This document shows, one piece after another, positions 26,881 through 36,735 of a DNA stretch of 64,000 bases. The notes beneath the pieces are model-generated. The model saw nothing but the letters and a program-made list of their open reading frames with translations. It ran no database searches and was not told the DNA's origin. Position numbers and translations under genes: made by a program. The DNA is from Rubripirellula amarantea (GTDB lineage: Bacteria; Planctomycetota; Planctomycetia; Pirellulales; Pirellulaceae), in contig NZ_SJPI01000002.1 in assembly GCF_007859865.1 (NCBI RefSeq), positions 1,694,721 to 1,758,720 on the forward strand, written 5' to 3'. Numbering within the stretch: position 1 is the stretch's first letter; each line of letters starts with the position of its first letter.

Positions 26881-28269
26881 TTAACGAATTGTTGGAGCTT
26901 CGACTCCTTGTGATTTCAGGACAGCTAACCACTTGTGCGGCTCGGCTGCGATCTTCTTCGCGCATCCAGGGCAACAGATGTAGATTGCTTTCCCGGCCGC
27001 GTTGACCTTGTACGGTCCCCCCATCGCATCGAGCGGTTCGTCCATCACGGGGCATTTATTCTGGGCAGCGATAAATGGAACATCGGCAGAAACTACTTTG
27101 AAAATGCCGTCGCGTACTTGCTCGGTTCCGGCGGGGACGGACGCTTGATCGCCGTTCCCATAAACCATGGCGAGGTACTTCGCTGGTTCAGCTTGAATCT
27201 TCTTGATGCAGCCTTTGCAGCAAAGATAGATCGGTTTGTCGCCAACCATCACCTTGATCGGTGTGCCCATGCCACCGAGAGGCTCATCCATCACTGGGCA
27301 AACCTTTTGAGCCGCAATGGCCGCTGCGTCGGCTTGCGTTGATGTTGAGACAGTAATCTTTGCCGCCGTCGTGACAGCGGGCTGGCCACTGTTTTGCGGA
27401 CCGTTGCCATAAACCATGGCGAGGTACTTCGCTGGTTCAGCTTGAATCTTTTTGATGCAACCTTTGCAGCACAGATAAATCGGCTTGTCACCAACCATCA
27501 CCTTGATCGGTGTGCCCATGCCACCGAGAGGCTCATCCATCACGGGACAGACCTTTTGGGCGGCAATCGCGGCAGCGTCGGCTTGTGTCGCTGTGGTGAC
27601 CGTTATTTGCGGGCGACCGGCAGCATATTTAGCCGGGTCTGACTTGACCGCGTTCACACAGCCGGCACAACAAACGTAGAGTTTCTGTCCGTTCACATCG
27701 ACTGCCACGGGATCGCCCATACTGCCGAGCGGCTTTCCGCTGACGGGACATATCTTTTGACGGCCAATTGCGGCGGCGGCCAGTTGTTGCTCGCTGGCGG
27801 GAACCGTTGCGACCTCGTTGAAACTGACGACATTTCCGCCCGAAGCCGTCATGCCGACCAACTGAATATCGACGTCGATTTGCCGACCAGCAAGCTGCGA
27901 AAGATTCACTGGAGCCGTTAGCGCTCCTTTGCCGTCGGGAAGCAAGTCGTAGCGATAGCGTTTCGCGTTGCCTTCAACGCGCACTGAGACAGCACCGCGT
28001 CCCTGGTCGACCGAGACTGGCTGGCCCGTGCGATCGTAGACGAACATTTGCAGCCCGCCTTGGGAAACAATTGTTTCGATTTTCAGGTTGCCGGTTTGTT
28101 TCAGACTGCCGCCATGCGGCCCCACTTGAGTTGCTTCTCGAGCCTGGGTCATGCCGGGCATCGCGTGGTTGCGTCCAGCGTGGTCGTGCTGCGATTGAAT
28201 CGTTTGCCCAAACACAGACGATGTGAACATCGCGAGCGAGAAAGCAGTGATAATGAGTGTTCGTTTCAT
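26881..28269 (-). CDS. Exported protein with four TRASH/YHS-like metal-binding repeats
   Basis: 462 residues with a signal peptide (MKRTLIITAFSLAMFTSSVFG) and a His/Met-rich start (HDHAGRNHAMPGM). The first about 130 mature residues form a PHGG domain (VGPHGGSLKQTG) also seen in the lipoprotein at 45357-45887. Four units follow, each with a CPV motif, then CC-x2-C: KICPVSGKPLG/YVCCAGC, twice KVCPVMDEPLGGMG/YLCCKGC, and NKCPVMDEPLDAMG/YICCPGC. Units two and three are identical over about 63 residues. Such CPx...CCxxC units are TRASH/YHS-type heavy-metal sites. The gene follows cusA by about 110 bp on the same strand, suggesting a periplasmic copper chaperone or buffer for that pump. Confidence 0.8.
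   Translation of the reverse strand: MKRTLIITAFSLAMFTSSVFGQTIQSQHDHAGRNHAMPGMTQAREATQVGPHGGSLKQTGNLKIETIVSQGGLQMFVYDRTGQPVSVDQGRGAVSVRVEGNAKRYRYDLLPDGKGALTAPVNLSQLAGRQIDVDIQLVGMTASGGNVVSFNEVATVPASEQQLAAAAIGRQKICPVSGKPLGSMGDPVAVDVNGQKLYVCCAGCVNAVKSDPAKYAAGRPQITVTTATQADAAAIAAQKVCPVMDEPLGGMGTPIKVMVGDKPIYLCCKGCIKKIQAEPAKYLAMVYGNGPQNSGQPAVTTAAKITVSTSTQADAAAIAAQKVCPVMDEPLGGMGTPIKVMVGDKPIYLCCKGCIKKIQAEPAKYLAMVYGNGDQASVPAGTEQVRDGIFKVVSADVPFIAAQNKCPVMDEPLDAMGGPYKVNAAGKAIYICCPGCAKKIAAEPHKWLAVLKSQGVEAPTIR
27155..27594 (-). repeat. 249-bp tandem coding duplication
   Basis: Two adjacent units (about 27155-27345 and 27404-27594, period 249 bp or 83 codons) encode the identical TRASH-like repeat. DNA differences between them are nearly all at third codon positions, so the protein sequence has been kept while the DNA drifted. 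Confidence 0.85.
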
Positions 28270-28382
28270 GGGAGAACTCCGTTGTGAAAGTTAGGACGCC
28301 ATCCGTTGGGTCCGTCGATCTTGGTGAGGTTGATTGATTGGATGCCCGAGTCGTGAATTCCTTCACGGGCAAATGAAGAAAT

Positions 28383-31300
28383 TTATGCCGCTTTCATGAG
28401 TTCCTCCTCCGGCATCGCTTCGGTTCCTTCCCAAAGCTCGTCTTGAAATCCAAATCGCATTTTCAATTCCAGATAGCCGCAATAGAGCGTCGGCACGATG
28501 AATGAAGTGAATGGTTCGGCTAGCATTCCTCCGAACACTGGAATCGCCATCGCTCGGGCAACGTCAGCCCCACGACCTGTCGCGATCAACACCGGAATCA
28601 ATGCGGCCAGCGTCGTCACCGTGGTCATCATGCAAGGCCGAATGCGTTTGAGTCCCGCTTCGTAAACCACGATGCGAATGTCTTCGACCGATTCGATCTT
28701 GCGTTTCTTGAGAAGTTGATGGATGTAGGTCGCCATCACGACGCCATCGTCGACCGCGAGACCGAACAACGCGATGAAACCAACCCAAACTGCCGTGTTG
28801 AGTTCCACGCCCATCGTTGCAACTGCGATCATGCCACCAGCGAAGGCGACTGGGATACCGGAGAACACGGCTAACGAAATCGAGAGATTTCGGAACTCCA
28901 TGTAAAGCAACATCAGATTGATGCAGATCACCATCGGAATGATCCACATCAAGCGTCGATTGGCTTCGATTTGATTACGGAAGCTGCCCACGGCTTCGAG
29001 GGAATAACCGGCTGGCAATGACAACCGATTCGGGTCGGACGAAGGCAGCGACTGTGCCACGCGAAGCTGTTCTTCGATCGCGGAGACCGATTCCAAATCG
29101 CCCTTGCTGCCATTGGTCATGAAAGAAACGTGTGCGACGAGTCGACCGTTTTCGCTGTTGATTGCACCTGGCCCCCAAGTCGTTTCCAGCGTTGCGAGTT
29201 CTTCTAATGGCACAACGGCCCCCGAGTGCGTGACGACGGGCAATCGTTTCAGACCGTCGATCTGTTCGCGGAGGTCGCGGTTGTACCGAAGCCGCACGGG
29301 ATAACGTTCTCTCCCCTCGACCGTTTTAATCAGGTTCATTCCGCCGAGGGCTGTTTCGATGACTTGGTTCACCATCGACGAACTCATCCCGTACCGCGAT
29401 GCCGCCTCACGATCGACGGTGAACTCGACGTAGGGTTTGCCAAGCACAATATCGGGATTGACGGTGCCGGCGTTGATCAGTGGCGACTTTTTCAATTCAG
29501 CCGAAACATTCATTGCCGCGTCAGCCAATTCGTCAAGCTGGTTGCCGTAAACTCGAATGGCCATCGGTGCCTTGATGCCAGACTGCAACATCACCACGCG
29601 GCCCTCGATCGGTTGTAGCGCCGAGGCGGGCGTGACACCTGGCAACGTAGCGACTCGGTTGATTTCGTCCCACACGTCGCGAGCAGTGACGCCTTCTCGC
29701 CACTCGTTTTCGGGTTTGAGCATCACGTAGGTTTCGACCATCGCTGCGGGCGCGGGATCGAGCGCCGATTCCACGCGGCCTATCTTGCCGAGCACATCTT
29801 TGACTTCGGGAATCTGGCCGATCAGCACGTCCTGGGTTTGTAAGACCTGCATCGCTTGCGAGAAGCTCGCCGCCGGGTACAGCGTCGGCATGTAGAACCA
29901 ACTTCCCTCGTCCAAGGCGATCCAGTCGTCACTTTGCAAACCCGTGAAGACGTGCTTGGCGTCGACGTAGCCGGGGAAATCATTCAGCTCGGCACCAAAT
30001 AGGTTCGCGAACTTCTCGATCGGACGCATCACTGTCGGCATTCCGATGTAGGCTCCTACACCGATGAACAGCAGCACTAGCGGAAACGAGAGTGCGAATG
30101 CTTTGTGATTGAGCGCATGTCGCAGTCGCGCCGCGTAAATCCAGCGAACGAAGCGGCTCGACGGAATTTCTTCGATGGGTCGAATTCGTTCTCGCATCAA
30201 CTGCCAACCGCCAATGAAGCCGATCATGGCTGCGACTGCGGTCACAATCCAAGTATCCAGGCCAAAGCGTTCTGCCAGTCGCGATCCCCAAAGGAAATGT
30301 GATACGGCACCTAGCAAACCGGAGAGCGACAACGCAGAAACCAACGCGGTTGATTTGCGACGTACATTGCTTCGCAGCATCAATCGACATAAAGCCGGCA
30401 CGATCGTGACGGCAGCGATCATTGCTGCAGCAATCGCAAATGTCTTGGTATAAGCCAGCGGCGAAAATAGCTTGTAATCGCGACCGGTCAAAAAGAAGAC
30501 CGGCAGAAAGCTGACGATGGTTGTCGCCACGGCAGTTACGACGGCTGGTGCGACTTCGACCGTTGCTTCGTAGACAACTTCCGCACGAGGTTGCTTGATT
30601 CTCGCCTCTGCGCTTCCTGATTCCCAATCAGAAAGGTGTTGGTAAATGTTCTCCGAAACGATGATTGCCATGTCGACCATCGTGCCGATCGCGATCGCGA
30701 TGCCGGCGAGCGACATGATGTTCGCACCGACGCCGACCACCCGCATCGCGATGAACGACATCAGTACGGCGGCAGGCAAACAAATTGCGACGACAAAACT
30801 GCTGCGAATGTGCAGTAAGAACAACAGGATGATGATCGCCGTGATGATGATCTCGTCACGTAACGCATGCGTCAGCGTCGCCATCGTCTCGTCAATCAGT
30901 CCGCTGCGATCATAGACGCCATGGATGGTTACGCCTTGCAGCGATGGTGTGATCGCGGCGATCTTCTCTTTCACGCGGTCAATGACGACTCGCGGATTTT
31001 CGCCATATCGCATCACGACCACGCCGCCGACCGCTTCGGCTCCGTTGTAGTCCAGCGCACCGCGCCGAAAGTCAGGACCAATCTGCACAGCGGCAATGTC
31101 ACGGACGCGAACGGGAACGCCGTCACGCTGCATGATGACGGTGTCCTCGATGTCCTCGACCGCCTTGTCCTTGTCACCACCCGAGCCGAGGAAGCCCGTA
31201 CTACGGACGATAAACTCCATGCCAGTCGTTTCGACGGTTTTCGCTCCGACGTCAACGTTCGATCCCTTGATCGCCATCGCCAATTTGTCCAGCGACACGT

Positions 31301-31898
31301 TATGGAATCGCAGCTTGTCGGGATCCACTTCGATCTGATACTGGCGAACGTAACCGCCGATCGAAGCAACCTCGCTAACGCCCTCGACGGCTTGCAACTC
31401 ATACTTCACGACGAAGTCTTGCATGCTGCGAAGTTCCGCTAGACCCATGCCTTCATCAGGTGGCTGCAATGTGTAGTAGTAGACCTGCCCTAGGCCCGTC
31501 GCGTCTGGCCCAAGTTGTGGCACAACGCCGTCGGGCAACTGAGACGCCGCACTGCCGAGTTGCTCGGAAACTCGGCTTCGTGCCCAATAGAAGTCGATCT
31601 CGTCTTTGAACGTGACCTGCACAAAGCTGTAACCGAACATGCTCTTGCCGCGCACCGATTCGGCACCCGGCACAGCCAGTAACGAAACGCTGAGCGGATA
31701 CGTCACTTGGTCTTCGATGTCCTTCGGCGAGCGACCCGGCCAAGGCGTCAACACGATGACTTGGTTCTCGCCAATGTTAGGAATCGCGTCGATCGGAATC
31801 GACTTGAAACTGATCCAGCCGGCAACGCTCAAGCCGATCGTCAGCAGTACGACCAGCCAAGGTTCTTTGACGCAAAAGCGAATGATTAGATTTAACAT
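28383..31898 (-). CDS. cusA: Cu/Ag-type heavy-metal RND efflux pump (CusA family)
   Basis: 1171 residues, longer than the usual about 1040 because of an extra segment with added hydrophobic helices near residues 505-590. It has the inner-membrane RND layout, two sets of TM helices with large periplasmic loops. HME-RND motifs include IAIGTMVDMAIIVSENIY in TM4. The three methionines that bind Cu(I)/Ag(I) in CusA are conserved in context: SWFYMPT, AAMVETYVML and RVVMLQSGIKAPM. This supports copper or silver export coupled to proton influx. It lies 11 bp after cusB, with AAGGAAA before the ATG, and forms a tripartite system with CusB and probably the TolC protein at 35000. Confidence 0.92.
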   Translation of the reverse strand: MLNLIIRFCVKEPWLVVLLTIGLSVAGWISFKSIPIDAIPNIGENQVIVLTPWPGRSPKDIEDQVTYPLSVSLLAVPGAESVRGKSMFGYSFVQVTFKDEIDFYWARSRVSEQLGSAASQLPDGVVPQLGPDATGLGQVYYYTLQPPDEGMGLAELRSMQDFVVKYELQAVEGVSEVASIGGYVRQYQIEVDPDKLRFHNVSLDKLAMAIKGSNVDVGAKTVETTGMEFIVRSTGFLGSGGDKDKAVEDIEDTVIMQRDGVPVRVRDIAAVQIGPDFRRGALDYNGAEAVGGVVVMRYGENPRVVIDRVKEKIAAITPSLQGVTIHGVYDRSGLIDETMATLTHALRDEIIITAIIILLFLLHIRSSFVVAICLPAAVLMSFIAMRVVGVGANIMSLAGIAIAIGTMVDMAIIVSENIYQHLSDWESGSAEARIKQPRAEVVYEATVEVAPAVVTAVATTIVSFLPVFFLTGRDYKLFSPLAYTKTFAIAAAMIAAVTIVPALCRLMLRSNVRRKSTALVSALSLSGLLGAVSHFLWGSRLAERFGLDTWIVTAVAAMIGFIGGWQLMRERIRPIEEIPSSRFVRWIYAARLRHALNHKAFALSFPLVLLFIGVGAYIGMPTVMRPIEKFANLFGAELNDFPGYVDAKHVFTGLQSDDWIALDEGSWFYMPTLYPAASFSQAMQVLQTQDVLIGQIPEVKDVLGKIGRVESALDPAPAAMVETYVMLKPENEWREGVTARDVWDEINRVATLPGVTPASALQPIEGRVVMLQSGIKAPMAIRVYGNQLDELADAAMNVSAELKKSPLINAGTVNPDIVLGKPYVEFTVDREAASRYGMSSSMVNQVIETALGGMNLIKTVEGRERYPVRLRYNRDLREQIDGLKRLPVVTHSGAVVPLEELATLETTWGPGAINSENGRLVAHVSFMTNGSKGDLESVSAIEEQLRVAQSLPSSDPNRLSLPAGYSLEAVGSFRNQIEANRRLMWIIPMVICINLMLLYMEFRNLSISLAVFSGIPVAFAGGMIAVATMGVELNTAVWVGFIALFGLAVDDGVVMATYIHQLLKKRKIESVEDIRIVVYEAGLKRIRPCMMTTVTTLAALIPVLIATGRGADVARAMAIPVFGGMLAEPFTSFIVPTLYCGYLELKMRFGFQDELWEGTEAMPEEELMKAA

Positions 31899-31909
31899 GG
31901 TTCGTTTCC

Positions 31910-34033
31910 TTACTGCACGGTGCGAGCGATCGAGGGAACTTCGCCAACCGGCATCGCCATGTCACGAACGACTTCGCCGCAGGTCAGCATCTCGCTACCC
32001 CAGTACGGGTTCTGCAAATCGCCGCCGGGCTGCATCCAGTCGCCACCTCCACCGGGAACCATCGGACAGTAGTAATGCGTTAGCTTCACGGCCGTCTTCG
32101 GGCCACGAGCAACCGTCGCCGCTTTCAACATCGCGTGACTGACGCCGCGGTAAGCTTCGCGAGCGGTTTCCAACGATCCATCCATGCGAGACGCCGCACG
32201 GCGGGCGATTGCGAACTTACGTTGGGCATCGTCGGGGACGCCGGCCGACATTTCCAGTTCGCGGAGTCCTTCTATTAGCGTGTTCAATGCGACGGGCGGA
32301 GGCGTTTGGTCGGCCGCCATCGCACATTGAATCTCGAAGTAGGCGTCGTAGGTGCGATCAAGCGCTTTGCCAGCGTCGGTCGCCAACATGACCGGAATGG
32401 AATTGGGAAGCTCAAGCGGTCCTGGCGAATAGCTCGGTGCCTTCGTCGGGTCCATCAATGAGGGGTTACCGGCAAGCTGCATCTGTGAGTCGATCAAGAA
32501 GTTGCCTCCAGTGGCGACCGTCTCGCCAGCCGAAAGCCCTTCGACGATCACGGCTTCTTTGCGATTCATCGGGCCAACCGTGACTCGGCGAATCTCAAAA
32601 CGTCCCGGTTCAGTTTCGACATAGATCACACTGTTCTCGCCGGCCAACAGCACGGCGTCGCGAGGAACGGTGACGACCTGCTGCATCGGCAACGGCTCCG
32701 CCGCGAATCCAAGCTGCGATGTCGGCACCAAATCCATATCGCAAAGCGGGCACTTGCCCGGCTGGTCGCGGATGACTTGCGGGTGCATCGGGCTGATGAA
32801 CTTGTTCGCAAGTGCCGGATCGTAAACTTGGTCCATGGGTATCGCGGGAACGGTGACGCGAGCGGTCGCGTAGTCGCCTGGTCGCAGCTTGCCGTCGAAG
32901 TTCATGATCTCGACACGGACGCGTACCGTTCGAGTCCTCGGGTTCACGGTGGGGTCAATGAAAGCGACGCGGCCCGTGAATACTTCGCCCGGCATCGACT
33001 GAATTTCCGCTTCAACTTGTTGGCCGAATCGAACCGCCGATGCGTCGTCGGGAAACAGGTCAAGCATCAACCAAACACTGCTCAGGTCGGCGACTCGATA
33101 GAGCTTGTGTCCTGTTTTGACATAGTCGCCTTCGACCGCCGACTTCTCGATTACCGTTCCACTCTGCGGTGACTTGATGCGGATTCGCGACATTGGTTTT
33201 CCGGACTGCCCCAGCTGGTCGATCTGACCCTGCGTCATGCCAAGCTCAGCCAAATTCTCGCGTGCCATCTTGTTCAGATCGCCGCCAGAGATTTGAAAGC
33301 GTCCGATTTTGCCGTCGCTGTTCATGCTCATGATGAACTCGGTTTGGGCGGTATAGAGCTGGGGGCTGTAGATCAACGCCAGATCGTCGCCTTCGTTAAC
33401 CTTCACGCCGGCGTAGTTGGCGTACATCTTTTCCAAACGGCCGTCGATGTACGCACTGATGGTCGACAGTTGGCTTTCATCGAAGTCGATCGAGCCGATG
33501 GTGCGGATGGTTCGATTGACTTCACCCATCGTGGACATGGCGGTTTGAATGCCAACGAGTCGACGGGCCGAGGCCTCAATCGTGACCGAGATACCGTCGC
33601 CGCCTCCGCCGCCGGTCGCTTCGACCAATTCCATCGCACAAACCGGGCAACGACCCGGTTCCGTTGATGGCGGCGTACACATCATCGGACAGATGTATCG
33701 CTTGTCTTCGCCACCGCCAGCTTCCGCCACGGCTTCGCCTTTGCTGCCCGAAAATCCGTCAGCGGTCAACCACTTCGTTCGCTGTGCGATACCGAGTAGG
33801 AAAAACACGAGGCCGGCGACGGTGACGATAGTTGCGGCTTGCACGCCTGTGCGCATGAGCCACTTCATTCCGCCACCACTTTGTGGAACGCTCGGTTGAG
33901 CTTCAACTGGCGGTATTGTTGCTTCCGTCGCAGTCTCGACTGGCTCGCTATCGGTCGGCGCATCCGCATCCACGTTGCTGACTTGGTCGTCAACGTCGGC
34001 TTCATCGGGCTTGATTGGTTCGTCCTGATTCAT
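31910..34033 (-). CDS. cusB: RND periplasmic adaptor (CusB-like) with two heavy-metal-binding domains and DUF3347-like tail
   Basis: About 707 residues from the ATG at 34033 (a GTG at 34060 is in frame). A Glu/Asp-rich cytosolic start leads to one TM helix (VQAATIVTVAGLVFFLLGI). The membrane-fusion core has the barrel-sandwich and beta-barrel parts (MSRIRIKSPQSGTVIEKSA, GEVFTGRVAFIDPTVNPRTR). Two Cys-x2-Cys heavy-metal-binding motifs are inserted: YICPMMCTPPSTEPGRCPVC at about residue 125 and ISPMHPQVIRDQPGKCPLC at about 425. The C-terminal about 150 residues resemble DUF3347 (HYYCPMVPGG to NPYWGSEMLTCGEV). It hands metal to CusA and links it to the outer-membrane channel. The doubled metal domains are unusual. 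Confidence 0.88.
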   Translation of the reverse strand: MNQDEPIKPDEADVDDQVSNVDADAPTDSEPVETATEATIPPVEAQPSVPQSGGGMKWLMRTGVQAATIVTVAGLVFFLLGIAQRTKWLTADGFSGSKGEAVAEAGGGEDKRYICPMMCTPPSTEPGRCPVCAMELVEATGGGGGDGISVTIEASARRLVGIQTAMSTMGEVNRTIRTIGSIDFDESQLSTISAYIDGRLEKMYANYAGVKVNEGDDLALIYSPQLYTAQTEFIMSMNSDGKIGRFQISGGDLNKMARENLAELGMTQGQIDQLGQSGKPMSRIRIKSPQSGTVIEKSAVEGDYVKTGHKLYRVADLSSVWLMLDLFPDDASAVRFGQQVEAEIQSMPGEVFTGRVAFIDPTVNPRTRTVRVRVEIMNFDGKLRPGDYATARVTVPAIPMDQVYDPALANKFISPMHPQVIRDQPGKCPLCDMDLVPTSQLGFAAEPLPMQQVVTVPRDAVLLAGENSVIYVETEPGRFEIRRVTVGPMNRKEAVIVEGLSAGETVATGGNFLIDSQMQLAGNPSLMDPTKAPSYSPGPLELPNSIPVMLATDAGKALDRTYDAYFEIQCAMAADQTPPPVALNTLIEGLRELEMSAGVPDDAQRKFAIARRAASRMDGSLETAREAYRGVSHAMLKAATVARGPKTAVKLTHYYCPMVPGGGGDWMQPGGDLQNPYWGSEMLTCGEVVRDMAMPVGEVPSIARTVQ

Positions 34034-34311
34034 GACAGTTCTCACAGCGTTTTCCGGCACGCGATTGTGGATCCATCCACGAACGTCAGCTCAAGAGTTG
34101 ACTGGCCGATGAAGCGACGGGGGGATCGTATCATCGACCAGTCATCGCCTCCAGGCTGTGACCGGTTCATTGTTTCGGGTGACGCGAATCAAATCGCGTA
34201 GGGATTGCATCTGGAAAGACTCCACTGGGAATGAGCGTGCAGCACCATTCACGTGAAAGCCAACTTGAAACCGAAGAGCTACGAGCGCGCAGCTCTCCTA
34301 TCGAGACGACG

Positions 34312-34866
34312 CTAGATGCGCCAGATGCAAAGAAACCGCTGAGAGAAATGCGGTGAGTGATCGCCATGCGGCAATCGTGAAACCAGTTGATCTGGACGAA
34401 TCGAAAGCCCAGCGTCTGAGGCGACGTGATCCAGGTACGCGATCACGACCAATTCACGAACTTGCGGAACAGGAACGCGATGAGGTGCTGGTGCAATCGG
34501 TTCCGAGCGAATTCCACACATACACGATGACAATGCAACCCGGTCTTGAACCAAGTTCTCGTCGTCGGGTTTCGGTGGCTCAGGCACGACATCGGAGATT
34601 TCTCCGAACAACTCATCGTGCTTTGGCCGTTCGGATTTCTTCTTGCAGCAACTGCCGGCGTCTTCTTCGTTGCCACTACAGCAGCCGCACAGATCACCGT
34701 CTGTTTTCACTTCACAGCATTTGCAAGCTTGGCAGACCGTTTCGGCCTCGCAGCACTGACCTTGAGCACATGTTCCCTGCGCAGCAACGATCGCCATCGG
34801 CTGAATCACTATTGCAGCGATCAGACAAAGATTAACGGCGGCGCGAATTAGGGGGGAGTTACTCAC
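34312..34866 (-). CDS. Exported Cys-rich protein heading the Cus operon
   Basis: 184 residues from the GTG at 34866, chosen because GGAAGG stands five bases upstream; the in-frame ATG at 34896 lies inside the operator. A signal peptide (AAVNLCLIAAIVIQPMAIVAAQ) is followed by a Cys cluster (CAQGQCCE, CQACKCCE, DLCGCCSG, GSCCKKK) with 13-14 Cys in about 50 residues, then an acidic Pro-rich linker and a tail ending RFLCIWRI. It is first in the cusB-cusA direction. The layout matches two other exported Cys-rich proteins in this window. A periplasmic Cu(I) buffer is inferred; no described family is recognised. Confidence 0.6.
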   Translation of the reverse strand: MSNSPLIRAAVNLCLIAAIVIQPMAIVAAQGTCAQGQCCEAETVCQACKCCEVKTDGDLCGCCSGNEEDAGSCCKKKSERPKHDELFGEISDVVPEPPKPDDENLVQDRVALSSCMCGIRSEPIAPAPHRVPVPQVRELVVIAYLDHVASDAGLSIRPDQLVSRLPHGDHSPHFSQRFLCIWRI

Positions 34867-34884
34867 TGTGACCTTCCGAAAAGG

Positions 34885-34901
34885 ATACCCATACACGGTA
34901 T
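34885..34901. promoter_or_regulatory. CsoR-type operator 3 (Cus set)
   Basis: ATACC-CATACAC-GGTAT, same half-sites and spacing as the copA operator. It lies 19 bp before the start of the Cys-rich gene and 99 bp before the divergent outer-membrane gene, so it can control both halves of the Cus set. Confidence 0.65.
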
Positions 34902-34999
34902 ATGAACTGTATCGGAAATTTGGCCGAAGAGTTCAATAGGAATTAGCCGGTTAGGCAAACTTTGACAGATCAATTATAGCTCATTAGGACCTGAACGCC

Positions 35000-36712
35000 A
35001 TGGATCGGCATTCTTCGAGACCCGGAAGAACCCAAGCGAAGCGCCTGCTGCTAGCAGCATTGGTTGCCGCGTCGGGGTCCGGTTGTGCCTCCCAGCGTGG
35101 TGTTCATGTAGCAAAAGTCACCACTGCGTCCGCCGAGTCGAACCCGACTTTGGTCGCGACCAGCGATGTCGATTGGCAGCAAGTCCTTAGCGAACCGGAA
35201 CCTGGGGCCATTCAGCCCGCCGGCTACAACGACGGGGTGGTGATCGCATCGCCCGCCGTCTTCGCACAGCCCCCCAAGGAAGACGGCAAACGAAGTTTCG
35301 GAGACTTTCTGCAACTCGATCCGCCCAAGGAAGATGGGGAGAAAAGTAGTCAGGGAGATGGGGAGAAGGAAAATGAACCGGACGTGAAAGATGAAGGTGA
35401 CGACGGCACTAGAGAGAAGAAGACCGAGAACGACGATTCAGAGAAAGACAAGAACGAGTCCAAAGACGACACAAACAACTCCCTGACTCCCGCTCTCTCT
35501 GGCTCTCAACCTTCCTACGGCCAACCCGTCGAGTATTTTGTTGGCACCGCACTCGCACGCCACCTAAAAATCCTCGCCGCCAAGCAACGTGTTGCTGCAG
35601 CGACCAACGTGATCCCGCAAGCCAAAGCGTTGCCTGACCCGACATTCAACAACACCTTCTGGCCTTTGCACGACAACGCCATTCAAACTGCGGCCGGCCG
35701 AGTCGCCAATCAGATGTCGGTCAACCAGATGGTGCCGTTTCCTGACAAGCTGAAAACCAAAGCGGTGATCGCCAGCCGTGAAGTGCAAATCGCTCAAACG
35801 GAAGTCGATGCGATTGCCCGCGAGATTACCGAGTCCGTTCGTCTCGCCTACTACGAAGTCTGGTTCGCGACCCGAGCGATCGACATCATCGAGGAAACCA
35901 AAGGCCTCGTCGCTGACCTGACGGATGTCGCCGAGGCACGCTACCGCAGCGGCGGTTCTCAACAAGACGTGTTGCGAGCACAACTCGAAACCGATCGGCT
36001 CGACGAACAGCTCATCACGCTTGCGAAACAAAAGCTGGTTGCCCAAGCCGACCTCGCCACTTTGCTACAGCAACCCGTCGGTATACTTCCCGAAGCGACC
36101 GATTCACTTGGCATCACAGACACTCCACAGCAAATTGAAGAGCTGATCGCGTTAGCCGAGCAGTGCAACCCGAAGCTACGCGGCCTCGCATGGGAAATTC
36201 AACGCGATCGCGACAAAGAACGCTTGGCTTGCTTGCAGCAGTATCCAGACTTCAGTGTCGGATTGAATTGGGGATTGGTCAGCGACAACCACGACGTTCT
36301 TAGCCCGGTGGCAAACGGGAACGATCAACTCAGCGTCAGCTTCGGAACGACATTGCCGATCTGGCGAGAGAAGATCAACGCCGGAGTCCGCGAAGCTGCT
36401 CACCGTCGCAGTAGCACGACTCGACGCCTGGAAGCCGAACGCGATGAACTGTACGGGAAAATCCGTCGCTTGATCGTTCAGGCCGACGCCCTGGTCGAGC
36501 AACGCAACATCTACGAAGAACGAATCATCCCACGCACCGAAGACACACTCAAGCTGTCGATCGCCGACTACCGAGGCAAACGCACGGACTTCTTCACGCT
36601 GATCGAAACCTACCGCGAGCTATTGATGTTCGAGACCCAACTCGCCCGCATCGACGCCACACTGGCCGGCACCATCGCTCAATTGGATCGGACAGTCGGC
36701 TGCCCCTATTGA
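35000..36712 (+). CDS. TolC-family outer-membrane lipoprotein (CusC-like) with acidic insert
   Basis: 570 residues, with AGGAC before the ATG. A lipobox-like AASGSGCAS follows the basic N-terminus. Between about residues 95 and 160 there is a highly charged low-complexity stretch (PPKEDGEKSSQGDGEKENE, then EKKTENDDSEKDKNESKDD), which is not part of the OEP fold. The remaining 400 residues are two OEP repeats: VGTALARHLKILAAKQRVAA with PQAKALPDPTF, and IEELIALAEQCNPKLRGLAW with FGTTLPIWREKINAGVREA. It should form the outer-membrane channel of the CusBA pump transcribed divergently. The acidic stretch may bind metal or act as a flexible spacer. Confidence 0.88.
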   Translation: MDRHSSRPGRTQAKRLLLAALVAASGSGCASQRGVHVAKVTTASAESNPTLVATSDVDWQQVLSEPEPGAIQPAGYNDGVVIASPAVFAQPPKEDGKRSFGDFLQLDPPKEDGEKSSQGDGEKENEPDVKDEGDDGTREKKTENDDSEKDKNESKDDTNNSLTPALSGSQPSYGQPVEYFVGTALARHLKILAAKQRVAAATNVIPQAKALPDPTFNNTFWPLHDNAIQTAAGRVANQMSVNQMVPFPDKLKTKAVIASREVQIAQTEVDAIAREITESVRLAYYEVWFATRAIDIIEETKGLVADLTDVAEARYRSGGSQQDVLRAQLETDRLDEQLITLAKQKLVAQADLATLLQQPVGILPEATDSLGITDTPQQIEELIALAEQCNPKLRGLAWEIQRDRDKERLACLQQYPDFSVGLNWGLVSDNHDVLSPVANGNDQLSVSFGTTLPIWREKINAGVREAAHRRSSTTRRLEAERDELYGKIRRLIVQADALVEQRNIYEERIIPRTEDTLKLSIADYRGKRTDFFTLIETYRELLMFETQLARIDATLAGTIAQLDRTVGCPY

Positions 36713-36735
36713 AATAGCGTGGGGTAAGACACTCG

